This document shows, piece by piece, positions 1-6,700 of a DNA stretch of 7,535 bases. Numbering within the stretch: position 1 is the stretch's first letter; the number at the start of each line of letters is the position of its first letter. Source of the DNA: Gammaproteobacteria bacterium UBA6173 (lineage in GTDB: Bacteria > Pseudomonadota > Gammaproteobacteria > Pseudomonadales > Pseudohongiellaceae); the NCBI GenBank assembly GCA_002422225.1, contig DITX01000008.1, positions 1 through 7,535 of the forward strand, written 5' to 3'. The position numbers were made by a program, and so were the translations under genes. Below the pieces are notes generated by a model. That model had not been told where the DNA came from. It was given only the letters and a program-made list of their open reading frames with translations, and made no database searches.

Positions 1-587
1 TCATCAAAATTTCCGCGAACGGCAATATTATGGACATTGTCGCCTGGCACAGTCGTCATCTGGCGACGCTGCACTTCTGAAACACGCTGGTAAGGATGCA
101 AAATAAACAGATCAATATTTTTACAATGCCGGCAACCTTCCAGTGCGGCAGAACCCGTATCTCCGGACGTTGCGCCTAACACGGCGACTTTTTTGTTGTC
201 GCGAATCAGCACGTAATCCAGCAAACGACCTAGCAGTTGCAGGGCAAAATCTTTAAAGGCCAGTGTGGGGCCACAGTACAGCTCAAGTACCCATTCGTTA
301 ACGCCCAGCATGCGCAGTGGTGCAACTGCTGGATGAGAAAAACCCTTGTAGCTGTCCGCTAAAATGGATTGCAGCACGTCATCTGGTATTTCACCGTCCA
401 CAAAAGGCTTAATGATTTTAAAGGCCAGCTGATCGTAAGGTAATCCACTCCATGAGCTTATTTCCTGCTGCGTAAAGACAGGCAAGGTTTCAGGCACATA
501 AAGCCCACCATCGGGCGCTAGTCCGGTCAACAGGACTTGTTCAAAATTACAGACGGGTGAACGACCACGGGTACTGATGTATTTCAT
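1..587 (-). CDS. thrC: Threonine synthase, N-terminal part (cut by window edge)
   Basis: PLP-dependent enzyme that converts O-phosphohomoserine and water to threonine and phosphate, the last step of threonine synthesis, in the cytoplasm. About 195 codons are present of a family length near 460; the C-terminal half lies off the left edge. The N-terminus MKYISTRGRSP and the segment GLAPDGGLYVPE (residues 22-33) are typical of the fold-type II threonine synthase N-domain. The PLP lysine is K112 in PTLAFKDFALQ, and a glycine-rich GATSGDTGSAAL stretch that binds the cofactor phosphate follows. The ATG at 587 is only 9 bp after the hom stop, and its Shine-Dalgarno GAGG overlaps that stop (TGAGG). 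Translational coupling with hom is therefore likely. The identity is secure; the activity of the missing half cannot be judged. Confidence 0.96.
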   Translation of the reverse strand, partial: MKYISTRGRSPVCNFEQVLLTGLAPDGGLYVPETLPVFTQQEISSWSGLPYDQLAFKIIKPFVDGEIPDDVLQSILADSYKGFSHPAVAPLRMLGVNEWVLELYCGPTLAFKDFALQLLGRLLDYVLIRDNKKVAVLGATSGDTGSAALEGCRHCKNIDLFILHPYQRVSEVQRRQMTTVPGDNVHNIAVRGNFD

Positions 588-596
588 AAATTAACC

Positions 597-1940
597 TCAG
601 ACCCGCTCATCATCAAACAACTCAACCCGGATATGCGTCACATCACCCGCGACTTCGTCCAGACTCTCAATGACGGCAATTGCCACGTTCATGGTCTTTT
701 CGAGAATGCGACTGGTCAGGATCACCATCGGCACAATCCCTCTTTCTGCATCAGCGCCGTGTGGTTCTTTCTGAATAACAGCTTCGATATTGATACCGTA
801 GTTGGTCAGAACCTGAGAGATTTTTGCCATCACACCAACTCGATCACGTGCTGGTATGCGCAAGTAGTACTCAGACTCAATGTCTTCGATGTTCAGTATT
901 TCGATGTCATTGCGAAGATTGCTGAATGCCAGTGGTGGAACAACAGACACATTACGATCATCGCGCCCTGCCCGTGCGATATCTATGATATCTGCCACAA
1001 CAGACGAGGCTGTTGCCGCCGCGCCGGCGCCGGCACCGTAATACAGTGTACTGCCAGCAGAGTCGCCTTTTACAACCACCGCATTCATGACGCCATTTAC
1101 ATTCGCGATTAGCTGGCGCTCGGAAACCAATGTCGGGTGCACTCGCAATTCTATGCCTTTGGCAGTAATTCGTGTAATACCCAGATGTTTGATTCGATAA
1201 CCAAGTTCTGCCGCAAAGACCATATCTGCGGTGGTAATTTTACTGATACCTTCGGTGTAAATTCGATCAAATTGCAGCGCTATTCCAAATGCATTAGCAG
1301 CAAGAATGGTTAATTTGTGTGCGGCATCAATGCCTTCCACATCAAATGTAGGATCAGCCTCAGCATAACCCAGTGCCTGAGCTTCTTTGAGGACATCAGG
1401 AAAGTTGCGTTTACGTTCTGCCATTTCGGTCAGAATATAATTGCTGGTGCCATTGATGATACCTGCCAACCAGTGAATGGAATTGGCGGATAAACCTTCA
1501 CGTAAGGCTTTGATGATGGGGATACCACCCGCTACTGCGCTTTCGTAGGCAACTACCACACCATACTGGCGGGCTGCCTCAAAAATGACGTTGCCGTGCA
1601 CAGCAATCAACGCTTTGTTTGCAGTCACCACATGTTTGCCGTTTTGAATGGCCAGCATTACCAACTCAAAAGCTGGCTCGTAACCACCGATTAACTCAAC
1701 CAATATGTCGACTTCTGGATTACGTGCAACGTCAAAAACATCCTGGCTTACCCGAATTCCTTGATCCTGCCATGCTGGATCTGGTCGACGTGTTGCCACA
1801 TGGACAATCTCAAGCGTCATGCCAACACGGCGCGTAATTTCCGATTTTTTACTGTTCAGCAGGTGCATCGTGCCACCACCTACTGTTCCAACACCACAAA
1901 GCCCTATACGCAGACGCTTCTTATCACTTTCCTGACTCAC
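597..1940 (-). CDS. hom: Homoserine dehydrogenase (monofunctional, with ACT domain)
   Basis: Reduces aspartate-4-semialdehyde to homoserine with NAD(P)H, the branch point toward threonine and methionine. It has 447 residues, the normal size for the monofunctional form with no aspartokinase fused. The Rossmann motif GVGTVG is at 16-21, ANKALIA at 107-113, and the substrate-binding INGTSNYIL at 162-170. GYAEADPTFDVEGIDAAHK (191-209) carries E194, D205 and K209, which match the substrate and catalytic residues of the family. A C-terminal ACT domain spans roughly 357-435 (IPARDRVGVMAKISQVL onward), which in this family confers threonine feedback control. The start is GTG at 1940, supported by GAGGA 4 bases upstream; no ATG lies nearby in frame. 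It sits 79 bp after dsbC with no terminator between them and 9 bp before thrC, so a dsbC-hom-thrC transcript is likely. Confidence 0.97.
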   Translation of the reverse strand: MSQESDKKRLRIGLCGVGTVGGGTMHLLNSKKSEITRRVGMTLEIVHVATRRPDPAWQDQGIRVSQDVFDVARNPEVDILVELIGGYEPAFELVMLAIQNGKHVVTANKALIAVHGNVIFEAARQYGVVVAYESAVAGGIPIIKALREGLSANSIHWLAGIINGTSNYILTEMAERKRNFPDVLKEAQALGYAEADPTFDVEGIDAAHKLTILAANAFGIALQFDRIYTEGISKITTADMVFAAELGYRIKHLGITRITAKGIELRVHPTLVSERQLIANVNGVMNAVVVKGDSAGSTLYYGAGAGAAATASSVVADIIDIARAGRDDRNVSVVPPLAFSNLRNDIEILNIEDIESEYYLRIPARDRVGVMAKISQVLTNYGINIEAVIQKEPHGADAERGIVPMVILTSRILEKTMNVAIAVIESLDEVAGDVTHIRVELFDDERV

Positions 1941-1947
1941 GTTTTCC

Positions 1948-1977
1948 TCACACTCGTTTGTTCTGGTGCCAAGCCAT
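1948..1977 (-). other. Nine-codon open frame in the hom leader (possible upstream ORF)
   Basis: On the minus strand an ATG at 1977 opens a frame reading MAWHQNKRV and ending at a TGA (1950-1948). That stop shares bases with the GAGGA Shine-Dalgarno of hom. A possible ribosome site AGGTG lies about 9 bases upstream of the ATG. The start codon sits inside the perfect 10-bp palindrome AGCCATGGCT (1972-1981). The peptide holds no threonine or isoleucine, so it is not a classical thr-type attenuator peptide. If it is translated, ribosomes terminating here could feed initiation at the hom GTG. A frame this short can easily arise by chance. Confidence 0.25.
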
Positions 1978-2019
1978 GGCTATGAACACCTATAATTTTT
2001 ACCGATCAGATTACCGTTA

Positions 2020-2787
2020 TTATTGACCCAACACCAAGGCACTCAGGCGATCCACTTCCATATAACCTGGCACCAGCGTGCCATCAGGCAAGATGATTGC
2101 TGGCGTGCCGGTAATGCCGATACGATTGCCCAGTGCATGATGACTCAACACAGTATTCTGACAGTCACGATCGGGAAGGTTCTGGCCATTTTTTGCTTGT
2201 GTCAGCGCCAGTTTTCGATCAGGAGCGCACCAAACTGAAATCATTTTTGGATAGGCAGTCGACTCTGCGCCTCCGCGGGGATAGGCCATGTAACGGACAG
2301 CAATACCGCGCTCGTTAATGGCTTCAATATCGTGATGCAGACGTCGGCAGTAAGTACAATCCACGTCAGTAAAGACCGTGATTGTTGCTTGAGGGTTTTC
2401 CGGGCTGAATATAATCATTTGATCTTCAGGCACACCGGCAATCCAGCCTTTGACCTGCACCTGTCGGGTCTGGGCGGTCAAATTCGTTAATCCCTGGGCT
2501 TGAGTCATGTAAAGTTCGCCAGTTATTAAAAATTGACCGGTGCGATCACTTAATAGAATCTCACCTGAACTCATGATCAGTTCATACAGACCGGGCATCT
2601 GTGTTTCACGCACTTCCTGGACCTGTAGCTGCCCTTGTGTTATGGCACCCAGACTTGTGTTGATGGCGTTACGCAGTGTTAGCTCCCATTCAGGGGCATC
2701 CGCAGCGTGCACAATAAAAGATGCGAAGCCAAATCCCACCGCCAAGCCAAGTTTCCTGAACCCCTCAAACAACCATGACCCGCTCAT
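2020..2787 (-). CDS. dsbC: Periplasmic disulfide isomerase DsbC
   Basis: Homodimeric thiol-disulfide isomerase that rearranges wrong disulfides in exported proteins and is kept reduced by DsbD. The chosen ATG (2787) gives 255 residues. A longer frame opens at a TTG 18 bases upstream, but GGAGG lies between the two and supports the ATG. An N-terminal export signal with a hydrophobic stretch GLAVGFGFASFIVHA ends near residue 28 (VHA or ADA cleavage). The dimerisation domain spans about 30-100, and a linker leads to the thioredoxin-like domain with TVFTDVDCTYCRRLHHDI. The redox pair is C144-C147 (CTYC, compared with CGYC in E. coli). C187 and C209 match the structural disulfide, and the cis-proline motif TGTPA is near 226-230. 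It follows the rplS terminator by about 70 bp and is likely the first gene of the dsbC-hom-thrC unit. Confidence 0.95.
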   Translation of the reverse strand: MSGSWLFEGFRKLGLAVGFGFASFIVHAADAPEWELTLRNAINTSLGAITQGQLQVQEVRETQMPGLYELIMSSGEILLSDRTGQFLITGELYMTQAQGLTNLTAQTRQVQVKGWIAGVPEDQMIIFSPENPQATITVFTDVDCTYCRRLHHDIEAINERGIAVRYMAYPRGGAESTAYPKMISVWCAPDRKLALTQAKNGQNLPDRDCQNTVLSHHALGNRIGITGTPAIILPDGTLVPGYMEVDRLSALVLGQ

Positions 2788-2796
2788 TATGCTTCG

Positions 2797-2801
2797 CCTC
2801 C
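2797..2801 (-). promoter_or_regulatory. Shine-Dalgarno that decides the dsbC start
   Basis: On the minus strand GGAGG stands 9 bases before the ATG at 2787. An upstream in-frame TTG (2805) precedes this site, so it cannot be served by it. This favours the 255-residue protein with a clean signal peptide over a 261-residue version. Confidence 0.75.
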
Positions 2802-2829
2802 ACAACGTGTTTTGTATTGATTGCTGCCG

Positions 2830-2858
2830 ACTATATCACGAGCTGGCACCGTACAAAA
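2830..2858 (-). promoter_or_regulatory. Candidate extended -10 promoter for dsbC
   Basis: Minus strand reads TGATATAGT (2838-2830), an extended -10 (TGn plus TATAGT, five of six matches to TATAAT). The -35 is poor: at 16-17 bp spacing it is TTTGTA or TTTTGT, lying in the T-run of the upstream terminator. A good extended -10 can compensate for a weak -35. This is the only reasonable promoter seen between the rplS terminator and the dsbC start and would give a leader of about 35 bases. Confidence 0.5.
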
Positions 2859-2882
2859 AAAAGGGGCCGAAGCCCCTTTTTT
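2855..2882 (-). terminator. Intrinsic terminator of the rpsP-rimM-trmD-rplS operon
   Basis: On the minus strand a GGGGC stem arm, UUCG loop and GCCCC arm are followed by eight T residues and preceded by six A residues that can extend the stem. C(UUCG)G is the exceptionally stable tetraloop often found in terminators. It lies about 75 bp after the rplS stop, so it closes that operon. The A-run and T-run on both sides would also let it work on the plus strand, although no plus-strand gene points at it. Confidence 0.95.
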
Positions 2883-2956
2883 GCAGATCATCACCGCTGA
2901 ACAATGCGCCCCGGTTTTCCCGGTAAGCGCAGCAATGCAAGGTCTGCCATACCGAA

Positions 2957-3322
2957 TCAGCTGACTTTCTTTTCCAGCTTTTCGGTGATACGGGCTGCAC
3001 GACCAGACAGCTCACGCAGGTAGTACAGTTTGGCCTGACGCACATCGCCGCGACGCTTCAGCGTGATGCTGTCAATCATGGTGCTGTGAGTTTGGAAAGT
3101 ACGCTCAACACCAACACCGTGGGAGATTTTACGCACGGTAAAGGCAGAGTTCAGACCACGATTGCGGATACCAATCACCACACCTTCAAACGCCTGCAAA
3201 CGCTCGCGGTCACCTTCCTTGATTTTTACTTGCACAACCACTGTGTCGCCCGGGCTGAATTCCGGCACTTCCCTGGTCATTTGCTGGCTTTCCACCAATT
3301 CTATATTCTTGCTGTCACTCAT
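2957..3322 (-). CDS. rplS: 50S ribosomal protein L19
   Basis: Structural protein of the large subunit located at the subunit interface. It has 121 residues against 115 in E. coli. The conserved core is clear: FSPGDTVVVQVKIKEG, RLQAFEGVVIGIRNRGL, SAFTVRKISHGVGVERTFQTHS, and KRRGDVRQAKLYYLRELSGRAARI near the C-terminus. The ATG at 3322 (MSDSKNIELVE) has GGGAG 7 bases upstream. The frame remains open further upstream, but that part has no family counterpart and is rejected. It is the last gene of the rpsP operon, 79 bp after trmD, with the UUCG terminator beyond it. The extra residues relative to E. coli are at the two ends. Confidence 0.98.
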   Translation of the reverse strand: MSDSKNIELVESQQMTREVPEFSPGDTVVVQVKIKEGDRERLQAFEGVVIGIRNRGLNSAFTVRKISHGVGVERTFQTHSTMIDSITLKRRGDVRQAKLYYLRELSGRAARITEKLEKKVS

Positions 3323-3401
3323 CGCCGTACTCCCGGTTATGGATACCCTTAACACCTGATTTACCAACCACAATCATTGAGGCTGCGTTTGCTCAGGTCG
3401 G

Positions 3402-4172
3402 CTAGGTACCGTATTCACTGATAAATTCATTCAGAAGCACCCGTTCTTGCTCATTCAGAACTTGCTGATTCAGCAGATCTGGTCGCTTCAACCATGTTTG
3501 TCCCAGCCGCTGCTTCAACTGCCAGCGCCGTATATGTTGGTGGTTGCCTCCCGTCAGTACCTCTGGCACTGACTGCCCAGCGAACTCTTGCGGGCGTGTA
3601 TAACGAGGACAATCCAGCAAACGTAATCCTGTACTACTGTCGGCAAAAGAATCCAATCCAGCTGACTCTTCGTGCCCGAGCGCTCCCGGTTGGTAGCGGA
3701 TGATTGCATCCAGCATGACCATCGCAGCAAGCTCCCCTCCACTGAGAATGTAGTCACCAATTGACCACTCCTCATCTATTTCTGTCTTTAGCACCCTTTC
3801 GTCGATGCCCTGATACCGTCCACACACAAGCACCAGATTTCGCCGTTGGGCGAGCAAGTCAACCCCAGCCTGATCCAAGCGTCGCCCTTGAGGTGACAAA
3901 TAGATCACTGTCGGTTTTGAATCATTCCAAGCCTTTGCCTGCGCGATTGCATCGCACAGCGGGCCAGTTTTCATCAACATCCCTGCACCACCGCCAAATG
4001 GTTTGTCATCGACGGTTCTGTGCCGATCCAACGCAAAATCACGAGGACTCCAGCAAGCTACTTCAACCAAACCTGCGCGACAGGCTCGGCCTGTTACGCC
4101 GTACGAGGTCACGGCCGAAAACATCTCCGGAAACAGCGTTACAATACCTACCTGCATGCGGCCAGCCGACAT
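3402..4172 (-). CDS. trmD: tRNA (guanine-N1)-methyltransferase TrmD
   Basis: Methylates G37 at N1 in tRNAs with a G36 using S-adenosylmethionine, which prevents +1 frameshifting; it is a trefoil-knot SPOUT dimer. With the ATG at 4172 it has 256 residues (E. coli 255). GIVTLFPEMF is at 9-18, DRHRTVDDKPFGGGAGMLMK at 49-68, and YLSPQGR at 91-97. The knot segments are LVCGRYQGIDERV (115-127) and SIGDYILSGGE (137-147). R159 and D174 correspond to the catalytic R154 and D169 of E. coli. About five extra residues (DSSTGLR in place of EG) follow D174 before LLDCPRYTRP. The start is set by GGAG 8 bases upstream; an earlier in-frame TTG at 4214 lacks a good ribosome site. It lies between rimM (53 bp) and rplS. 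Confidence 0.97.
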   Translation of the reverse strand: MSAGRMQVGIVTLFPEMFSAVTSYGVTGRACRAGLVEVACWSPRDFALDRHRTVDDKPFGGGAGMLMKTGPLCDAIAQAKAWNDSKPTVIYLSPQGRRLDQAGVDLLAQRRNLVLVCGRYQGIDERVLKTEIDEEWSIGDYILSGGELAAMVMLDAIIRYQPGALGHEESAGLDSFADSSTGLRLLDCPRYTRPQEFAGQSVPEVLTGGNHQHIRRWQLKQRLGQTWLKRPDLLNQQVLNEQERVLLNEFISEYGT

Positions 4173-4180
4173 GCTCGCTT

Positions 4181-4184
4181 CTCC
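4181..4184 (-). promoter_or_regulatory. Shine-Dalgarno that decides the trmD start
   Basis: Minus-strand GGAG sits 8 bases before the ATG at 4172. The internal ATG at 4157 (MQVGIVT), which aligns best with the E. coli N-terminus, has no comparable site. The upstream TTG at 4214 has only a weak GAGTG. The choice of 4172 over 4157 changes the protein by only five residues. Confidence 0.6.
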
Positions 4185-4225
4185 GGTCAATTCTGTTATC
4201 ACTTCCGATTCCAAGTGTAAATCAC

Positions 4226-4801
4226 TCAGATCAGGTAATCCGCTTCCCAGTCCACTTTGACACTATCGCTGCCAAGATCGACCTCAACTATTACTTGACC
4301 AGGCAACCATGGAATCAGACGTTGGTGCTTGTCCAGACTCCCTTCGCATGGCTTTACAACCATCACATCATTTGCACCGGTTTCCAGCAGGCAATCAATT
4401 CTGCCTAACAGTTGACCGGTCGCATTAATGACCTGCAAACCCACCAATTGATGCCAGTAATAGTCATCAGCACCCAGCGCAGGCAACTCAGACAGCGGCA
4501 CCATCAAATCCATGCCGGTCAACAGCCTGATATCTTCAGGGGTATCAAAACCCACTACATGCGCTATCAGTCCTTTACTGTGCGGTTTAGCGTCGTCCAT
4601 CACCAGCGCTTTAAACGCACCGTTCAAGCTTCCGGTAAATTGCCTGTAAAGCAGAATATTCTCTCTGGGCTGAGTATGAGAGACCAGTTTAAACCAGCCT
4701 TTCACTCCATAGGGTGATCCTATGCGACCCAGACTGACCAGCTCAGGCGTTTTTTCGACACTTGATCGGGAAACGCCCGAGGTTGGACTCAATCGAGCCA
4801 A
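4226..4801 (-). CDS. rimM: 16S rRNA processing / 30S maturation factor RimM (TTG start)
   Basis: Assembly factor that binds the 30S head and S19 during late maturation and 16S processing. It has 191 residues (E. coli 182). The N-terminal RimM domain carries LGRIGSPYGVKGW at 24-36. The C-terminal PRC-barrel is marked by DDYYWHQLVGLQV (112-124), LLGRIDCLLETGANDVMVV (131-149) and IPWLPGQVI (163-171), and it ends in VDWEADYLI like its relatives. The frame has no ATG until codon 68, well inside the N-domain. The best start is TTG at 4801 with AGGA 10 bases upstream; a TTG at 4792 is possible but has no ribosome site. It begins 18 bp after the rpsP stop, and no in-frame start codon lies in that gap. 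The 23 or so residues before the conserved domain are unremarkable. Confidence 0.95.
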   Translation of the reverse strand: MARLSPTSGVSRSSVEKTPELVSLGRIGSPYGVKGWFKLVSHTQPRENILLYRQFTGSLNGAFKALVMDDAKPHSKGLIAHVVGFDTPEDIRLLTGMDLMVPLSELPALGADDYYWHQLVGLQVINATGQLLGRIDCLLETGANDVMVVKPCEGSLDKHQRLIPWLPGQVIVEVDLGSDSVKVDWEADYLI

Positions 4802-4819
4802 GTCAGCAACGTCCTGAAA

Positions 4820-5080
4820 TCAAGCTTGAGTAGTAGCAGTTGTCGCTGCTTCTTTAATCAGTGCAGCAACTCGCTCACTTGGCTGTGCGCCTTGTGTTGA
4901 CCAGTAGCTCACGCGATCCAGATCAATGCGCAAACGCTCTTCCTTACCACGCGCAACCGGATTAAAAAACCCAACGCGCTCGATGAAGCGACCGTCGCGC
5001 GCATTGCGCGAATCGGAAACTGTGATGTGGTAAAAGGGCTTTTTCTTGGCGCCGCCGCGAGCCAATCGGATTGTGACCAT
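4820..5080 (-). CDS. rpsP: 30S ribosomal protein S16
   Basis: Small-subunit protein that binds 16S rRNA early and stabilises the central part of the 30S. It has 86 residues (E. coli 82), with the family signature MVTIRLARGGAKKKPFYHI at the N-terminus, then VSDSRNARDGRFIERVGFFNP (21-41) and SYWSTQGAQPSERVAALI toward the end. The last eight residues (ATTATTQA) are a variable tail. The ATG at 5080 has AGGA 10 bases upstream, a somewhat long spacing. It is the first gene of the rpsP-rimM-trmD-rplS operon, with its own candidate promoter and a structured leader in the 165 bp that separate it from ffh. Confidence 0.98.
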   Translation of the reverse strand: MVTIRLARGGAKKKPFYHITVSDSRNARDGRFIERVGFFNPVARGKEERLRIDLDRVSYWSTQGAQPSERVAALIKEAATTATTQA

Positions 5081-5099
5081 AGACTACTATTCCTAAAGT

Positions 5100-5140
5100 T
5101 ATCTTCGTACGAAAATAGATTAAATCCGACACAGTGCCGG
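5100..5140 (-). promoter_or_regulatory. Two tandem hairpins in the rpsP leader
   Basis: On the minus strand CCGGC-ACTGT-GTCGG (5140-5126; five pairs including one G-U) comes first. It is followed 8 bases later by TATTTTC-GTAC-GAAGATA (5117-5100; seven pairs with one wobble). Both lie between the candidate promoter and the rpsP ribosome site. They could be an autoregulatory or attenuating leader for the operon, but I recognise no named ribosomal-protein leader here, and the first hairpin lacks a clean T-run. Confidence 0.35.
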
Positions 5141-5152
5141 AAAAAGTGCAGC

Positions 5153-5181
5153 ATTCTAAGCCAAACATCCGCCTGTGGGAA
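5153..5181 (-). promoter_or_regulatory. Candidate sigma-70 promoter for the rpsP operon
   Basis: Minus strand: TTCCCA (5181-5176, four of six matches to TTGACA), 17 bp, then TAGAAT (5158-5153, five of six matches to TATAAT). Transcription would begin near 5146, leaving a leader of about 65 bases before the rpsP ATG. Optimal spacing and position upstream of the first operon gene support it. Confidence 0.6.
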
Positions 5182-5245
5182 GATTTCTTTGTGTTTTTTC
5201 AACAAATAACACACTACATCCTGTGTTTAGCCTGAATAAAAGTCA

Positions 5246-6628
5246 TTAAAACCTTGGTGGGCCACCTGCGCCAGGGAAGCCACCTGGACCGCGCATACCA
5301 CCCAGTCCGCGCATCATATTCGCCAATGCACCGCTTTTCATTTTTTTCATCATCTTTTGCATTTGTTTGTGCTGCTTTAGCAGCCGATTCAAATCCTGAA
5401 TTTGCGTGCCAGAACCTACACAAATACGTCGTTTGCGTGACCCATTTAATGCGTCAGGGTTTTGCCGCTCTTTTGGGGTCATAGAATTGATTATGGCTTC
5501 CATCCTGCGAAATTGGCTGTCATCAACTTTGGCAGCAGCACCGGGCGGCAACATCCCCATGCCAGGCATTTTGTCCAGAATACTAGCCATGCCGCCCATG
5601 TTTTTCATTTGCTGTAACTGTTCACGAAAATCTTCCAGATCAAATCCCTTACCTTTCTGGATTTTACCTGCCAGTTTTTCTGCCTTGGCTTTGTCTACTT
5701 TGCGCTCGGCGTCTTCAATGAGTGACAGCAGATCGCCCATGCCCAAAATGCGTGATGCAATCCGGTCTGGATAAAACGGTTCAAGCGCGTCGGTCTTTTC
5801 ACCCATACCAATAAATTTGATGGGCTTGCCGGTAATGTGACGAACAGACAATGCCGCACCACCACGCGCATCACCATCGGCTTTTGTTAATACAACACCA
5901 GTCAGTGGCAGCGCTTCGTTAAACGCGCGCGCGGTATTGGCGGCATCCTGCCCCGTCATGGCATCTACTACAAACAATGTTTCAATCGGATTGAGCAGCT
6001 TATGCAGTTCACTGATCTCAGCCATCATTTCTTGATCAACTGCAAGCCGGCCCGCGGTATCAACCAGCAGCACGTCTACAAAGGCTATGCGCGCCTCCTT
6101 GAGAGCAGCCTGAACAATATCCGCTGGCTTTTGAGAGATGTCCGACGCAAAAAACTTCACACCAACATCTAAGGCCAAGGTTTGAAGCTGCGCGATCGCT
6201 GCCGGTCTATAGACGTCGGCACTGACCACCATGACTGATTTTTTTTGTGAATCCTTTAACCATCTGGCGAGTTTTGCAACGGTGGTGGTCTTACCAGCAC
6301 CTTGTAAACCAGCCATCAAAACCACCGCCGGGGGCTGCGCATTTAAATTTAACTGCTCATTGGCAGCACCCATCACCGCCTCAAGCTCAGCCTTGACGAT
6401 TTTGATGAACGCCTGACCCGGACTGAGACTTTGTGATACTTCCTGGCCAACTGCTCTGAGTTTTACGCGATCCGTAAAATCTTTGACTACAGATAATGCA
6501 ACGTCGGCTTCCAACAAGGCGCGCCTGACTTCGCGCAATGCCTCTTCTATGTTGTTTTCAGTCAGTGTTGCTTTGCCGCTGATTTTCCGCATTGCGCCTG
6601 ACAGGCGTTCGGTTAAGCTCTCAAACAT
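5246..6628 (-). CDS. ffh: Signal recognition particle GTPase Ffh (SRP54)
   Basis: Binds 4.5S RNA and signal sequences emerging from the ribosome, and with FtsY delivers inner-membrane proteins to the translocon. It has 460 residues (E. coli 453). The N domain is at about 1-90. The GTPase domain has GLQGAGKTTT (107-116), DTAGR (190-194), TKADGDARGG (248-257) and GEKTDALEPF (276-285). The methionine-rich M domain from about 330 includes GSRKRRICVGSGTQIQDLNRL (RNA-binding segment, starting at 396) and QMQKMMKKM. The tail is glycine- and proline-rich. The ATG at 6628 (MFESLTERL) has AGAGG 9 bases upstream. The frame stays open 62 codons further back with no family resemblance, and the candidate promoter lies inside that stretch. 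The next gene, rpsP, has its own promoter. Confidence 0.98.
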   Translation of the reverse strand: MFESLTERLSGAMRKISGKATLTENNIEEALREVRRALLEADVALSVVKDFTDRVKLRAVGQEVSQSLSPGQAFIKIVKAELEAVMGAANEQLNLNAQPPAVVLMAGLQGAGKTTTVAKLARWLKDSQKKSVMVVSADVYRPAAIAQLQTLALDVGVKFFASDISQKPADIVQAALKEARIAFVDVLLVDTAGRLAVDQEMMAEISELHKLLNPIETLFVVDAMTGQDAANTARAFNEALPLTGVVLTKADGDARGGAALSVRHITGKPIKFIGMGEKTDALEPFYPDRIASRILGMGDLLSLIEDAERKVDKAKAEKLAGKIQKGKGFDLEDFREQLQQMKNMGGMASILDKMPGMGMLPPGAAAKVDDSQFRRMEAIINSMTPKERQNPDALNGSRKRRICVGSGTQIQDLNRLLKQHKQMQKMMKKMKSGALANMMRGLGGMRGPGGFPGAGGPPRF

Positions 6629-6700
6629 CGTGAATTGCCTCTGCTGCTTCGGGCAGACAACTGACAGTGTGCCTGTGACCGAGCGATAATGAAGGCAGCT

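Noticed and set aside
1014..1037. A GC-rich repeat-like block GCCGGCGCCGGC in hom
   Set aside because: It encodes the conserved GAGAGAAA glycine-alanine stretch of homoserine dehydrogenase, so coding constraint explains it.
633..1112. A 159-codon plus-strand frame opposite hom
   Set aside because: Shadow of hom; rich in Cys and His with no recognisable domain.
1941..2019. A separate promoter for hom around TATAGG in the dsbC-hom gap
   Set aside because: No acceptable -35 at 16-18 bp; co-transcription with dsbC is simpler.
2356..2367. CTYC in DsbC as a radically altered active site
   Set aside because: It retains the CxYC form and all flanking features; a Gly-to-Thr change is compatible with ordinary DsbC and I cannot show that it is rare.
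3323..3373. A 17-codon upstream extension of rplS
   Set aside because: The ATG at 3322 has GGGAG at 7 bases and matches the L19 N-terminus; the extension has no counterpart.
3761..4408. A 215-codon open frame on the plus strand across the trmD-rimM junction
   Set aside because: It is antisense to two certain genes, resembles no family, and has a composition typical of a shadow frame.
5208..5227. A hairpin AACACA/TGTGTT after ffh as an ffh terminator
   Set aside because: Six pairs with only two G-C pairs, an 8-base loop and no T-run afterwards; too weak to call.
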